DNA of 64,000 nucleotides from JBJXHG01 sp046160865 (GCA_046160865.1 JBJXHG010000100.1:14307-78306), one strand, 5' to 3'. Numbered from the stretch's first letter, positions 30,084 through 39,088 are shown. Notes: generated by a model not told the origin, from the sequence alone. Program-made: numbers and translations.

Positions 30084-30878
30084 ATGAGTGCTCCCCAACC
30101 CAAGAAGCACGAGCTCAACCGCGCCCTGGCGGACGCCGTTCGCGAGATCGGCCGCCTGGATACCCCCCAGGACATGGAGCAGCGCGGGGTCCGGCGCGTC
30201 CGGCGCATCTCCATGCAGGACATCTCCCGCATGATCGAGAAGGCGGTCAACCGCACGATCATGGAGCGGACCCTCGGGGTCGACGCGGCCGAGATGCAGC
30301 TCCTCTTCGACCGCGCCCAGGTGGGCCTGGTCGGGATCATGAAAGGCGTCGAGGAAGTCGAGGCGACCCGCGGGGCGGTGGCCGAGAGCCAGCGCGAACT
30401 GCTCGCCGAGATCGACGAGATGCGGCGCGACCAGAAGGCCGCGCACGCGGATCACCCGCTCGAGCTCGACGACCCGATCGCTGTGCAAATGCGCGACGCG
30501 ATCCGCGACTGCTTCCTGCGCACGGGCGTGAACACGCCGGAAGGCCGCAACGCGGAACGCGACCTGTTCGCGCGCGCGTTCGCGCTGCTCGAAGCGCTGC
30601 GCCGCCGCGCGGCCGAAGCCGCCGCCGCGAGTCGCGACGGAGAGATCGACCGGATGGATCGCCGCATCCACAAGCTCGTCGAGTCGCTGGAGACCACCGA
30701 GGCCGCGCTCAAGCGCGTCGCGGCCATGAAGAACGTCGATCTCGGCATCGCGTCCCTGTACCGCGTCGTGCAAGGCCTCGCGACCGACGAGTCGAACATC
30801 GAGCTGAAGAAGGAGATGATGTCACTGATCTTCAAGGCCAACCTGGACCTACAGAAGAAGTCCGCGGTAGCGACGTAG
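30084..30878 (+). CDS. Helical cytoplasmic protein of unknown function
   Basis: The 264-residue protein has no signal peptide and is almost wholly helical and charged. Segments such as AVAESQRELLAEIDEMRRDQ and IDRMDRRIHKLVESLETTEA look like coiled coils. The central part (AVQMRDAIRDCFLRTGVNT) may be a small folded unit. I cannot assign a family; a structural or regulatory role is only a guess. It is a single gene followed by a strong bidirectional hairpin terminator, and the upstream 231 bases contain no other gene. Confidence 0.82.
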   Translation: MSAPQPKKHELNRALADAVREIGRLDTPQDMEQRGVRRVRRISMQDISRMIEKAVNRTIMERTLGVDAAEMQLLFDRAQVGLVGIMKGVEEVEATRGAVAESQRELLAEIDEMRRDQKAAHADHPLELDDPIAVQMRDAIRDCFLRTGVNTPEGRNAERDLFARAFALLEALRRRAAEAAAASRDGEIDRMDRRIHKLVESLETTEAALKRVAAMKNVDLGIASLYRVVQGLATDESNIELKKEMMSLIFKANLDLQKKSAVAT

Positions 30879-30907
30879 CGCAGCGATCGACGAGGCAAGA
30901 CAAAAGG

Positions 30908-30937
30908 CCGCGGGCTGGAGGCGTCTCCAGCCCGCGG
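30908..30937. terminator. Strong hairpin terminator
   Basis: A perfect 13-base stem (CCGCGGGCTGGAG with CTCCAGCCCGCGG) and a 4-base loop, followed by TTTCTCG on the plus strand and preceded by CAAAAGG, sits 30 bases after the preceding stop. Its A/T flanks allow use in both directions. Confidence 0.82.
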
Positions 30938-31068
30938 TTTCTCGTTGAGGCGCGCGCTGGACGCGGGAACGGCGCGCGGGATCGCCCTCACCGCAGCCGG
31001 AATCGCGGCCGTGGAAACGGTGCTGACGCTCTACGTGCTCGCGCTCTGCGGCGGGTGAGTGCGCGCGC

Positions 31069-32931
31069 TCACCCGCACGGATCGAGGTCGAGATTCGCTT
31101 CGCGCGTTGCGTGCTTGCCGCCGCCGGTCGCGCGATGGAAGCGCGCGATCAAGTCTTGGCGACCGGCAGCGAGGAGCGCTTCCTCGACGTAGCGCTTCGA
31201 CTCCGGCGCCTTCCAGCGCACGAGCGCCTTCTGCTGCTTGCGCTCGCGCTCGCCGCGCGGCACGTACAAGTCGGCGAACGTCAGCGGATCCTTGCCCGTC
31301 GCGTATTGAACACACGCGCGCGTCATCGGCAGCGGAATGAACTCCTGCACTTGCTCGGGCGAGTAGTTGCGCGCGAGCAGCTTCTCGAAGAGCTCGATCG
31401 CCGCCTCGGGCGTCGTCCCGGGGTGCCCGACGATGAAATAGTTGACGAGGTGCTGGTCGCGGCCGAGGTCCTGACACTCGGACTTGTAGTCGGCTTCGTA
31501 CTTCTCGTAGACCTCGAAGCGCGGCTTGTTCATCGCTTCGAGCACGGCGTCCGACGCGTGCTCCGGCGCGAGCTTCATGCGGCCCGGCACGTGGTGCTGC
31601 ACGAGATCGTGGTGCAGCGGCAAGAGCTCGCCCTTCTTGTTGCGCAGCATGTCGTAGCGGATGCCCGAGCTGACGAACGCGTGCTTCACACCCTTCGTGT
31701 TGCGCACGAGCGACAGCAAGCGGCGATAGCCTTCGGTCGTCTTGTCGAGACGCAGCGCGGGGCACGGATCGGGCGTCAAGCAATCGCGACCGAGACAGGC
31801 CTCGCCCTTCTCGAGCAGCTTGCAGCCGAGGCCGTACATGTTCGCGGTCGGACCGCCGACGTCCGTGATCGTGCCGCGAAAATCGTGGTGTGCTGCGAGC
31901 GCCGCGGCTTCGCGCAGGACGGACTCTTCGCTGCGGCTCTGGATCGTGCGCCCTTGGTGGAACGTGATCGAGCAGAACGAGCAGTCCGCCATGCAGCCGC
32001 GGTGCGTGTTGACGCTCCAGCGCACGGGCTCGAGCGCCGCGATGCCGCCCGCTTGCGTGTGATCGGGATGCCATTCGCGCCGGTACGGCAAGTCGTAGAA
32101 CGAATCGACCTCGGCCTGCGACGCCGGCGGTGCGGGCGGATGCTGCAGGACGAAGCGTGTGCCGTGCTGCTGCGCGAGGACGCGCGAGCTCGGGCTGTTC
32201 TCTTCGCGCACCGCTTGGAAGAGCTCGATGAGCTTGTCCCAGTCGCCTTGGATCTCCTCGAACGACGGCACCTTGCGCGCGTCGCTCGGCACGTTGGTCG
32301 CGCTCACGATCTCACACGTACCCGCGATACCGGTGAGTGCCTCCCCCGCCGCGATGCGGCGCGCGACCTCGAGCACCGCGCGCTCGCCCATCCCCCACAC
32401 GAGCAAGTCGGCTTTGCTGTCGGCGAGAATCGAGCGGCGGATCTTCTCTTCCCAATAGTCGTAGTACGCGAGCCGGCGCGGCCCCGCCTCGAGTCCGCCG
32501 ATCACGACCGGCACGCCGGCGAAGTGGTGTCGCGCGAGTGCCGTGTACGCGATCGTCGCGCGATTCGGCCGACCCGGTGCGCCGCCCGGACGGTAGACGT
32601 CGATGCGGCGCTTCTTCTTCGACGCCGTGTAGTTCGTCACCATCGAGTCGATGGTCCCTGCGGTGACGCCGACGAAGAGGCGCGGCGAAGGCAGGCGCGA
32701 CCAGCCGGAACCCTCCACACCATCGGGTTCGAGCTCCGGCGCGTCGAGGATGCCGACCTTGTAGCCGTGCGCTTCCAGCACGCGTCCGATCACAGCCGCG
32801 CCGAACGACGGGTGGTCGACGTAGCCGTCGCCGGTGACGAGCACGATGTCGAGCTCGTCCCAACCGCGCGCGTGCATCTGTGCGCGCGTGCGTGGCAGGA
32901 AGGTGTTGGGATCCGAGTGCGTCCGAGTCAT
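31069..32931 (-). CDS. YgiQ-family radical SAM protein
   Basis: This 620-residue protein carries the radical-SAM cluster motif Cys313, Cys317, Cys320 (HRGCMADCSFCSITF). Upstream is the UPF0313/YgiQ N-terminal domain (ELDIVLVTGDGYVDHPSFG, then GVTAGTIDSMVTNYT). Downstream are MKLAPEHASDAVLEAMNKP and the C-terminal segment TFADLYVPRGERERKQQKAL. The ATG at 32931 begins the homologous region; the extra upstream open frame is not supported. The biochemical reaction of YgiQ proteins is not established. It is a single gene read toward the terminator at 30908. Confidence 0.95.
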   Translation of the reverse strand: MTRTHSDPNTFLPRTRAQMHARGWDELDIVLVTGDGYVDHPSFGAAVIGRVLEAHGYKVGILDAPELEPDGVEGSGWSRLPSPRLFVGVTAGTIDSMVTNYTASKKKRRIDVYRPGGAPGRPNRATIAYTALARHHFAGVPVVIGGLEAGPRRLAYYDYWEEKIRRSILADSKADLLVWGMGERAVLEVARRIAAGEALTGIAGTCEIVSATNVPSDARKVPSFEEIQGDWDKLIELFQAVREENSPSSRVLAQQHGTRFVLQHPPAPPASQAEVDSFYDLPYRREWHPDHTQAGGIAALEPVRWSVNTHRGCMADCSFCSITFHQGRTIQSRSEESVLREAAALAAHHDFRGTITDVGGPTANMYGLGCKLLEKGEACLGRDCLTPDPCPALRLDKTTEGYRRLLSLVRNTKGVKHAFVSSGIRYDMLRNKKGELLPLHHDLVQHHVPGRMKLAPEHASDAVLEAMNKPRFEVYEKYEADYKSECQDLGRDQHLVNYFIVGHPGTTPEAAIELFEKLLARNYSPEQVQEFIPLPMTRACVQYATGKDPLTFADLYVPRGERERKQQKALVRWKAPESKRYVEEALLAAGRQDLIARFHRATGGGKHATREANLDLDPCG

Positions 32932-33040
32932 GGCGAGTGGCGATCGAAGCGAGTTCAGCTTGCCGAGGCTCGCCAGGCTCGCTTTGGCGGGCGCCGCGCA
33001 CCCTGCGCGCTCGCGGCGCACCGGCGCATGCGGAGGTCGA

Positions 33041-33166
33041 TCAGAAGCTGCCGTGGCGCGCGCGCTGACGGCGGTTCGTCTTGCGTCCGCCCTTCGTCTT
33101 CTGGCGCGTGCGGTAGCCGGTCTTCTTCTTGTGCTTGAGGCTCGACTTGCGAATGTTCGTGTGCAT
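33041..33166 (-). CDS. rpmH: Putative ribosomal protein bL34
   Basis: A 41-residue, very basic protein (MHTNIRKSSLKHKKKTGYRT to HGSF). The core KHKKKTGYRTRQKTKGGRKT followed by NRRQRAR follows the bL34 pattern in which a basic segment precedes G[FY]RxR, then TKxGRK and RRRA. bL34 is a small protein of the 50S subunit. The usual rnpA and dnaA neighbours are absent, so the assignment rests on sequence pattern alone; another short ribosomal protein is possible. The upstream in-frame extension to 33268 is rejected because the basic core begins at this ATG. Confidence 0.6.
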   Translation of the reverse strand: MHTNIRKSSLKHKKKTGYRTRQKTKGGRKTNRRQRARHGSF

Positions 33167-33372
33167 GGCTCGGTGCTCGTGACGGGATGCGGGGCCCGCG
33201 CGCGGGCAGGAAAAGGCCGCAGATCCTACCAAGGTGGGGCGCCGCGCCAAAGTCGATGCGCGGCGCATCCATCCGGAGACGGAGCGAGCGTCTGCCGCAC
33301 GAATCGTCCCCGCGAGCGCCTTGACGCGAGTCCAGGCACATTCGAGAACTCGCCGCCCGCGTGCGCGACGCC

Positions 33373-34821
33373 ATGACCGAATCCGACACCACCACGCCCG
33401 CGACGCCCGAGCCGCGCTCGTTCTGGCGCCAGGCGAAAGCCGCGCTCGGCGGCGCGGAGCTCGACTACACGCAGGGATCGCTGTCGAAAGCCGTGTGGCT
33501 GCTTGCGATCCCGATGGTGCTCGAGATGGTGATGGAATCGACCTTCGCCATCGTCGACGTGTTCTTCGTCGCGGACCTCGGCGCAGACGCCGTCGCGGCC
33601 GTCGGATTGACGGAAGCGATGCTGACGATCGTGTACGCGGTCGCGTTCGGCATGGCCGTCGCCGCGACAGCGCTCGTCGCGCGCCGCATCGGCGAGAAGA
33701 ACAAGGCTGGCGCCGTGCGCGCCGGCACCTCGGCGATCGCTATCGGCGTGATCGCAGGCCTCGTGATCGGACCGCCGTGTGCGTTCTTCGCGGACGACCT
33801 GTTGCGCGCGATGGGCGCGTCCCCGTCCGTCGTCGAGACCGGCACGCGCTACGCGCAGATCGTGCTGGGCGGCAACGTCGTCGTGCTGCTCTTGCACCTC
33901 GCCAACGGCGTGTTCCGCGGGGCCGGCGATGCGGCGCTCGCGATGCGCGCGCTGGCGCTCGCGAACGGCATCAACATCGTGCTCGATCCTTGCCTCATCT
34001 ACGGATGGGGACCGTTTCCCGAGCTCGGCCTCACCGGCGCCGCGGTCGCGACGACGACGGGGCGCACGATCGGCGTGCTCTACCAACTCAGGATGCTGCG
34101 CCGCGGCACCGGACGCCTCGCCCTGCGCGGGCCGGCGTGCCGCGTCGAGCCGCCGATCATGATCGAAATCCTGCGGCTCTCCGCGGGCACCGTGGGTCAA
34201 TTCCTGATCGTGACGACTTCGTGGGTCGTGCTCGTCACGTTTCTCGCGGACTTCGGGTCCGTCGTGCTCGCGGGCTACACGATCGCGATGCGCATCGTGG
34301 CCTTCGCGTTCATGCCCGCGTGGGGCTTCACGAACGCCGCCGCGACGCTCGTCGGCCAAAATCTCGGCGCGCAGAAGCCCGACCGCGCCGAGCGCGCTGT
34401 GTGGCTCACCGGGCTGTACACGATGGGCTTCCTCGCCGTCGTCACGATCGTGTTCGTGACGCTCGCGCCAGAGCTCGTCGGCATCTTCACGGAGGATCCG
34501 GACACGACGACCGTCGCCGTCGCGGCGCTGCGCACCGTGAGCTACGGCTACGTCTTCTACGCGTGGGGCATGGCGACCATGCAAGGCTTCAACGGAGCCG
34601 GCGACACGAAGACTCCGACGTGGATCCACTTCTTCTGCTTCTGGCTGTTCGAGATCCCGCTCGCGTGGGCGCTGTCGCAGCACACGGAACTGCGCGAGCA
34701 CGGCGTGTTCTGGTCCGTCTGCATCGCGGAGTCGTCGTTCGCCGTCGTCGGCGTGCTGATGTTCCGCCGCGGCAAGTGGAAGAGCGCGCAGGTCGCCGCC
34801 GACGTCGTGACGCGCGCGTGA
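33373..34821 (+). CDS. MATE family multidrug/Na+ or H+ antiporter
   Basis: The 482-residue protein has about 12 hydrophobic segments in two homologous halves: LSKAVWLLAIPMVLEMVMES and ILRLSAGTVGQFLIVTTSWV start the two. FFVADLGADAVAAVGLTEAM and GYTIAMRIVAFAFMPAWGFT correspond in the two bundles. GVFRGAGDAALAMRA and GFNGAGDTKTPTWIH are the matched loop signatures of MatE repeats. It exports cationic or xenobiotic compounds. ATG 33373 is chosen; GTG 33361 would add four residues. It is transcribed alone, divergent from the bL34 gene and convergent with the small membrane protein gene 18 bases downstream. Confidence 0.95.
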   Translation: MTESDTTTPATPEPRSFWRQAKAALGGAELDYTQGSLSKAVWLLAIPMVLEMVMESTFAIVDVFFVADLGADAVAAVGLTEAMLTIVYAVAFGMAVAATALVARRIGEKNKAGAVRAGTSAIAIGVIAGLVIGPPCAFFADDLLRAMGASPSVVETGTRYAQIVLGGNVVVLLLHLANGVFRGAGDAALAMRALALANGINIVLDPCLIYGWGPFPELGLTGAAVATTTGRTIGVLYQLRMLRRGTGRLALRGPACRVEPPIMIEILRLSAGTVGQFLIVTTSWVVLVTFLADFGSVVLAGYTIAMRIVAFAFMPAWGFTNAAATLVGQNLGAQKPDRAERAVWLTGLYTMGFLAVVTIVFVTLAPELVGIFTEDPDTTTVAVAALRTVSYGYVFYAWGMATMQGFNGAGDTKTPTWIHFFCFWLFEIPLAWALSQHTELREHGVFWSVCIAESSFAVVGVLMFRRGKWKSAQVAADVVTRA

Positions 34822-34839
34822 GCGCGTGACGCGGTCGCG

Positions 34840-35085
34840 TCACGTCAGCGCGAGCCCGATGATCGCGAGCACGCCGAATCCGCCAATCGCCGTCACGGCG
34901 AGGATCGCCATCGCGAGGAACGCGAGGCCGATCGGCAGCGCGACGGAAGCGCACGCGACCCGCGCATCGTCCCGCCCGAAGATCGCGACGGCATGCACGA
35001 CGAACGCGAGAGCGCTCGCCGCCACGAACACGAGCGATGCGTTCGCGCGAGGCAGCGCGCCGCGGGCGAAGGACGCGGACGACAC
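34840..35085 (-). CDS. Small two-helix membrane protein
   Basis: A possible 81-residue protein from GTG 35085, with two clear transmembrane helices (SLVFVAASALAFVVHAVAIF and GLAFLAMAILAVTAIGGFGV) separated by a short charged loop (GRDDARVACAS). The opposite strand contains no better frame. No family is recognised. It lies in a 376-base gap between the MATE gene and the first beta-helix gene; without this gene that gap would be empty. Confidence 0.55.
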   Translation of the reverse strand: MSSASFARGALPRANASLVFVAASALAFVVHAVAIFGRDDARVACASVALPIGLAFLAMAILAVTAIGGFGVLAIIGLALT

Positions 35086-35197
35086 GAGAGCCAGACTACG
35101 TGGGGCTCCCCTCGATCGGGAGCTACGGCCATCCCTCAGGCAGAATGTTGACCCATCCTGCGGCGTTTCGGCGAATCATGGATATGGAGGTCCTCCG

Positions 35198-36517
35198 ATG
35201 ATCCGTGCTCTCGCCCCTTTCGCTGCCGCGTGCTTCGCCCTCGCCGTTCCCGCCCGAGCGGGCGTCTGGATCGTCGACGAGCTCGGCGGCGGCGATTTCC
35301 TGCGCATCCAACCCGCGGTCAACGCCGCGAGCGACGGCGACACGATCCTCGTGAAGAGCGGCAGCTACCCCGGCTTCGAGGTGATCGACAAGGCGCTCAC
35401 GATCACGGGCGACCTCGGCGCGAACGTGCTCGTCGAGGGCTCGGCGCGCGTGCTCGATCTCTCCGCGTCGCGGACCGTCGTGATCGCCAGTCTCGGGTGC
35501 GTCGGCGTGTCCGGCGGAGGGCTCAACGAGTACGGCTTCTACGCCGAGGACTGCGCCGGCTCGGTGCGCGTCGAGCGCTGCACGTTCGTCGGCGCCGACG
35601 GCACGCCGGCGCACACCGACGGCACCGACGGCGCGCGCACCGTGCGCTGCGCCGACGTCGCGTTCCGCACGATCGATTCGACGGGCGGCGGCGGTCACTG
35701 GGCGTACATCACGGAACCGCCCGACCCGCGCGGTTTCGGCGGCATGGGCCTCCTCGCGCTCGACTCGACCACGTCGGTCGCACAGTCGATTCTGCGCGGC
35801 GGCGACGGGATGGCTACGACACCGAACAGCGACATGCAGGACGGCGGTCACGGCGGCGACGGGTTGCGCGTGATCTCGCCGACCCTCGCCGCGAGCGCGA
35901 CGACCGTGCTCGGCGGCTCGTGCATCGGTGGCGACGGCGGCGCCGGCATGGGACTCGGCATCGGATTCGCGTACGGCGGCAACGGCGGAAATGGCGTGCG
36001 CGTCGAATCGGGGCTCGTGAGGCGTCTCGACGTCACGTCGAGCGGCGGCGCAGCCGGCTGGTCAACGTTCCAGAATGGGCATTGGCCGTCGCAAGACGGC
36101 GCGCCGGGCCAGGCTCAGGTCGGCGATCCCGCCGATTTCGAGGACATCGCCGGCGACGCGCGCGCGATCACGGCGCGCTCGCCCGTCCGCGAAGGCGATC
36201 TGCTCTCGCTCACGTTCCACGGCACGCCCGGCGACCGCGTGACGCTGCTCGTCGGTCTCGATGCGCGCGCGCAGACGTGGACGCCCACCTGGCATGCACC
36301 GCTTCTCGTGCAAGCACCGGGCTCGAAGGCGAAGAGCATCCGTCCGATCGGCGTCGTGCCGGTGAGCGGCGTGCTCGAGGTGTCGCTGCCGGTCGCCGAC
36401 CTCGGCTTCGGCATCGACGCGCGCACGCTGCATTTGCAGGCGCTCTTCCGAACGTCCGCGAACGAATTCTACGCGAGCGGCTCCGCGACGCCCGTCGAGC
36501 TCGATGCCGCGTACTGA
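35198..36517 (+). CDS. Exported parallel beta-helix protein 1
   Basis: This 439-residue protein starts at ATG 35198 with GGAGG 9 bases upstream. A signal peptide (MIRALAPFAAACFALAVPAR) ends near Ala21. The N-terminal region (FLRIQPAVNAASDGDTILVK, then GSYPGFEVIDKALTITGDLG) matches the start of pectate-lyase-like parallel beta-helices. Repeated strands and Gly-rich loops (GGDGGAGMGLGIGFAYGGNG) continue to about residue 300. The final 120 residues (GDRVTLLVGLDARAQTWTP) form a separate beta domain. No catalytic residues can be assigned. Its neighbour is a close full-length paralogue. Confidence 0.88.
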   Translation: MIRALAPFAAACFALAVPARAGVWIVDELGGGDFLRIQPAVNAASDGDTILVKSGSYPGFEVIDKALTITGDLGANVLVEGSARVLDLSASRTVVIASLGCVGVSGGGLNEYGFYAEDCAGSVRVERCTFVGADGTPAHTDGTDGARTVRCADVAFRTIDSTGGGGHWAYITEPPDPRGFGGMGLLALDSTTSVAQSILRGGDGMATTPNSDMQDGGHGGDGLRVISPTLAASATTVLGGSCIGGDGGAGMGLGIGFAYGGNGGNGVRVESGLVRRLDVTSSGGAAGWSTFQNGHWPSQDGAPGQAQVGDPADFEDIAGDARAITARSPVREGDLLSLTFHGTPGDRVTLLVGLDARAQTWTPTWHAPLLVQAPGSKAKSIRPIGVVPVSGVLEVSLPVADLGFGIDARTLHLQALFRTSANEFYASGSATPVELDAAY

Positions 36518-36625
36518 ACGCTCAAGGTGCGCGAGCGCACCGCCCAGCGACAAGCGCCGCCCGGCGTCGAAATTGTTGAACCGCGCAAGGCCGGCTTCGC
36601 AAACAATGAGGACTGAGTGTCTCCC

Positions 36626-37963
36626 ATGATCCGCGCCCACTCGCTCGTCGCCGCCGCATGGTTCGCCCTCGCGCCTCCCATTTGGGCGGGCGTGTGGGTC
36701 GTCGACGAGTTCGGCGGCGGCGACTTCTTGCGCATCCAGCCAGCCGTCAACGCGGCGAGCGACGGCGACACGATCCTCGTGAAGACCGGCTCGTATCCGG
36801 GCTTCGAGGTGATCGACAAGGCGCTCACGATCACCGCGGAACTCGCCGCGACCGTCGACGTCGAAGGCTCGGCGCGCGTCTTCGATCTCTCGGCGTCGAA
36901 GACGGTCGTTCTCGCTGGGCTCGCGTGTGTCGGTGTCTCGGGTGAAGGCTTGAACGAGTACGGCTTCTACGCCGAGGACTGCGCCGGCTCCGTGCGCGTC
37001 GAGCGCTGCACGTTCCTCGGCGCCGACGGCACCACCGGACACCGCGACGGCACCGACGGCGCGCGCGCGGTGCGCTGCGTCGACGTCGCGTTCTCCGCGA
37101 TCGATTCGACCGGCGGGCGCGGGCTCTACGCGTACTGGGAGGGCGGACCGCCGCCGGATCCGCGCGGCAACGGCGGCATGGGACTCCTCGTGCTCGACTC
37201 GACGGTGTCCGTCTTCCACGCGACGCTCAACGGCGGCGACGGCGTCGAGCCATCGTCACCTTCGAACTACTTGGACTCCGGCGGTCACGGCGGCGACGGA
37301 CTGCGCGTCATGTCGCCGACGATCCCCGCGAGCGCGACCACGCTGATCGGCAGCGAGTGCACCGGCGGCAACGGCGCCGACGGCGGGCCGTCGGACGGAC
37401 TGCTGCCGTCGTGGGGCGGCGACGGCGGGAACGGAATCCGTGTCGAGAGCGGGCTCGCGCGCGTGCTCGGTGCGCTCGCGAGCGGCGGTGTCGCCGGGTG
37501 GGGCTGGCTGCACTTCGGCATGACGCACTTCGTCGCAACCGACGGGGCGCACGGATTGGCGCGCGCCGGCGATCCGGGCGACTTCGAGGACATCGCCGGC
37601 AGCGCACGCGAGCTCACCGCCGGGTCGCCGGTGCGCGAAGGCGAGACGCTCGATCTCACGTTCACCGGTGTGCCGGGAGATCGCGTGACGCTGCTCGTCG
37701 GGCTCGACGCACGCGCGCAGGAGTACCTCCCCGCGTGGCACGCGACGCGTCTGGTGCAAGCGCCGGGATCGAAAGCGAAGAGCATCCGCCCGATTGGCGT
37801 GATACCCGCGAGCGGCACGCTCGACGTCTCGCTCCCCGTGTTCGATCTCGGCTACGGCGCCCTCGCGCGCACGCTGCACTTGCAGGCGCTCTTCCGAACG
37901 AGCTCGAACGACATCTTCGCGAGCAACGCGGCGATGCCGGTCGAGCTCGACGCCGCGTACTGA
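36626..37963 (+). CDS. Exported parallel beta-helix protein 2 (tandem paralogue)
   Basis: The 445-residue protein is a close paralogue of the preceding gene across its whole length. The ATG at 36626 is chosen over a GTG 9 bases earlier because the paralogue also begins MIRA. The signal peptide (SLVAAAWFALAPPIWAG) and beta-helix start (FLRIQPAVNAASDGDTILVK) are retained, as is the C-terminal ending VELDAAY. Differences concentrate in Gly-rich loops (GGNGADGGPSDGLLPSWGGD). Only 108 bases separate the two. Its TGA directly abuts the stop of aqpZ, which runs the other way. Confidence 0.88.
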   Translation: MIRAHSLVAAAWFALAPPIWAGVWVVDEFGGGDFLRIQPAVNAASDGDTILVKTGSYPGFEVIDKALTITAELAATVDVEGSARVFDLSASKTVVLAGLACVGVSGEGLNEYGFYAEDCAGSVRVERCTFLGADGTTGHRDGTDGARAVRCVDVAFSAIDSTGGRGLYAYWEGGPPPDPRGNGGMGLLVLDSTVSVFHATLNGGDGVEPSSPSNYLDSGGHGGDGLRVMSPTIPASATTLIGSECTGGNGADGGPSDGLLPSWGGDGGNGIRVESGLARVLGALASGGVAGWGWLHFGMTHFVATDGAHGLARAGDPGDFEDIAGSARELTAGSPVREGETLDLTFTGVPGDRVTLLVGLDARAQEYLPAWHATRLVQAPGSKAKSIRPIGVIPASGTLDVSLPVFDLGYGALARTLHLQALFRTSSNDIFASNAAMPVELDAAY

Positions 37964-38662
37964 TCACGCGCTCGCCGCGAACGCTTTCCGGTAGACGATG
38001 CCTGCGATCGCGGCGCCGACGATCGGAGCGACCCAGAACAGCCAGAGCTGCTGGATCGCCCAACCGCCGACCATGAGCGCCGGACCGGTGCTACGCGCCG
38101 GATTCACCGACGTGTTCGTCACCGGGATGCTGATCAAGTGGATCAGCGTGAGACCCAGGCCGATGGCGATCGGAGCGAAGCCCTTCGGCGCGCGCGCGTC
38201 GGTCGCGCCGAGGATGATCACGAGGAAGAAGAACGTCATCACGATCTCGGTGGTAAAGGCCGCCGCGAGCGAGTAGCCGCCCGGCGAGTGCGCGGCGTAG
38301 CCGTTCGACGCGAGACCGCCGGCGACGTCGAAGCCCGGCTTGCCGCTCGCGATCGTGTAGACGAGCCAAGCTCCGGCGATCGCACCCGCGACCTGCGCGA
38401 CGATGTACGGCAGGAGCTCCGACGCTTTGAAGCGGCCTCCGGCGACCAGCCCGACGGACACCGCCGGGTTCAGGTGGCAACCGGACACGTGTCCGATCGC
38501 GTACGCCATGGTCAGCACCGTGAGTCCGAACGCGAGCGACACACCGTGGAGACCGATGCCGACGTCGGGGAACGCGGCCGCGAGGACCGCGCTTCCACAG
38601 CCGCCGAGCACGAGCCACAGCGTGCCGAGGAACTCCGCGAAACAACGATTGCCGAGCTTCAT
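37964..38662 (-). CDS. aqpZ: Aquaporin Z, water channel
   Basis: This 232-residue, six-helix channel has both NPA motifs: Asn65-Pro-Ala in GCHLNPAVSVG and Asn187-Pro-Ala-Arg190 in TSVNPARSTGPAL. His175 (LTLIHLISIP), Thr184 and Arg190 match the narrow selectivity filter of water-specific AqpZ rather than glycerol facilitators. The start at 38662 has a strong ribosome site (AGGAGG). Its stop abuts the convergent beta-helix gene. The 585-base upstream gap is full of repeats, including structured repeat copy B. Confidence 0.96.
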   Translation of the reverse strand: MKLGNRCFAEFLGTLWLVLGGCGSAVLAAAFPDVGIGLHGVSLAFGLTVLTMAYAIGHVSGCHLNPAVSVGLVAGGRFKASELLPYIVAQVAGAIAGAWLVYTIASGKPGFDVAGGLASNGYAAHSPGGYSLAAAFTTEIVMTFFFLVIILGATDARAPKGFAPIAIGLGLTLIHLISIPVTNTSVNPARSTGPALMVGGWAIQQLWLFWVAPIVGAAIAGIVYRKAFAASA

Positions 38663-38778
38663 GCATTCCTCCTAGGCGCGTTGCACACGCGCACGGCGAG
38701 GACGCTAACGCGCGCGCGCTGTTGAGTCGAGGCACAACGTACGGCGAGCGCGACGCGCGTCAGTTCCAGTTCAACCCG

Positions 38779-38861
38779 TAGCCCGCATTTCTCACCACGT
38801 CCGCTGCGTTCGCGTCGACTCGCTTCCGCCCGCGTTGTTGGATCGGAATCGATCCTCGCTG
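38779..38861 (+). repeat. Intergenic repeat (TAGCCCGCAT type)
   Basis: Begins TAGCCCGCAT and ends in a 30-base block (38832-38861) that matches 52616-52645 at 27 of 30 positions; the first 10 bases also match 52561-52570 exactly. Inside it GCATTTCTCACCACGTC (38785) is identical to 51033-51049. Confidence 0.75.
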
Positions 38862-38866
38862 ACCGA

Positions 38867-39088
38867 GAGCCTGTTTCAGAATGAAGCGTGCCGTCGAAGG
38901 CCGCGCCGAGCCGAGGCGAGCAAGGTGGGTAAGCCCCGGTGCGCGCAGCGCATCGAAGCGCGCCAGCGGCGCGCTTCGATGGGGATCCCGACGATGCGTA
39001 TTCGCCGAGCAATACTCAGAGGAGGCGCAACGCCGCGAGCCCGGATCGGAGCTGCTTTCGACGGCACGCTCCATTCTGAAACGGGCTC
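38867..39088. repeat. Structured intergenic repeat, copy B
   Basis: This 222-base copy has ends GAGCCTGTTTCAGAATG (38867) and CATTCTGAAACGGGCTC (39072), which are inverted repeats with one mismatch. Complementarity continues inward: AAGCGTGCCGTCGAA on the left closely matches the complement of the right arm, giving an outer stem of about 45 pairs with few mismatches. The core has a perfect 13-base hairpin (38952-38980, loop AGC) and a GTATT/AATAC stem (38998-39015). Compared with copy A, the first 90 core bases differ at three positions plus one indel, whereas the outer arms differ extensively. It lies downstream of a minus-strand gene and upstream of aqpZ, the same setting as copy A. Confidence 0.87.

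Noticed and set aside
25833..39088. An insertion sequence carrying its own transposase
   Set aside because: Neither element copy contains an open frame with transposase motifs and both are only about 220 bases.
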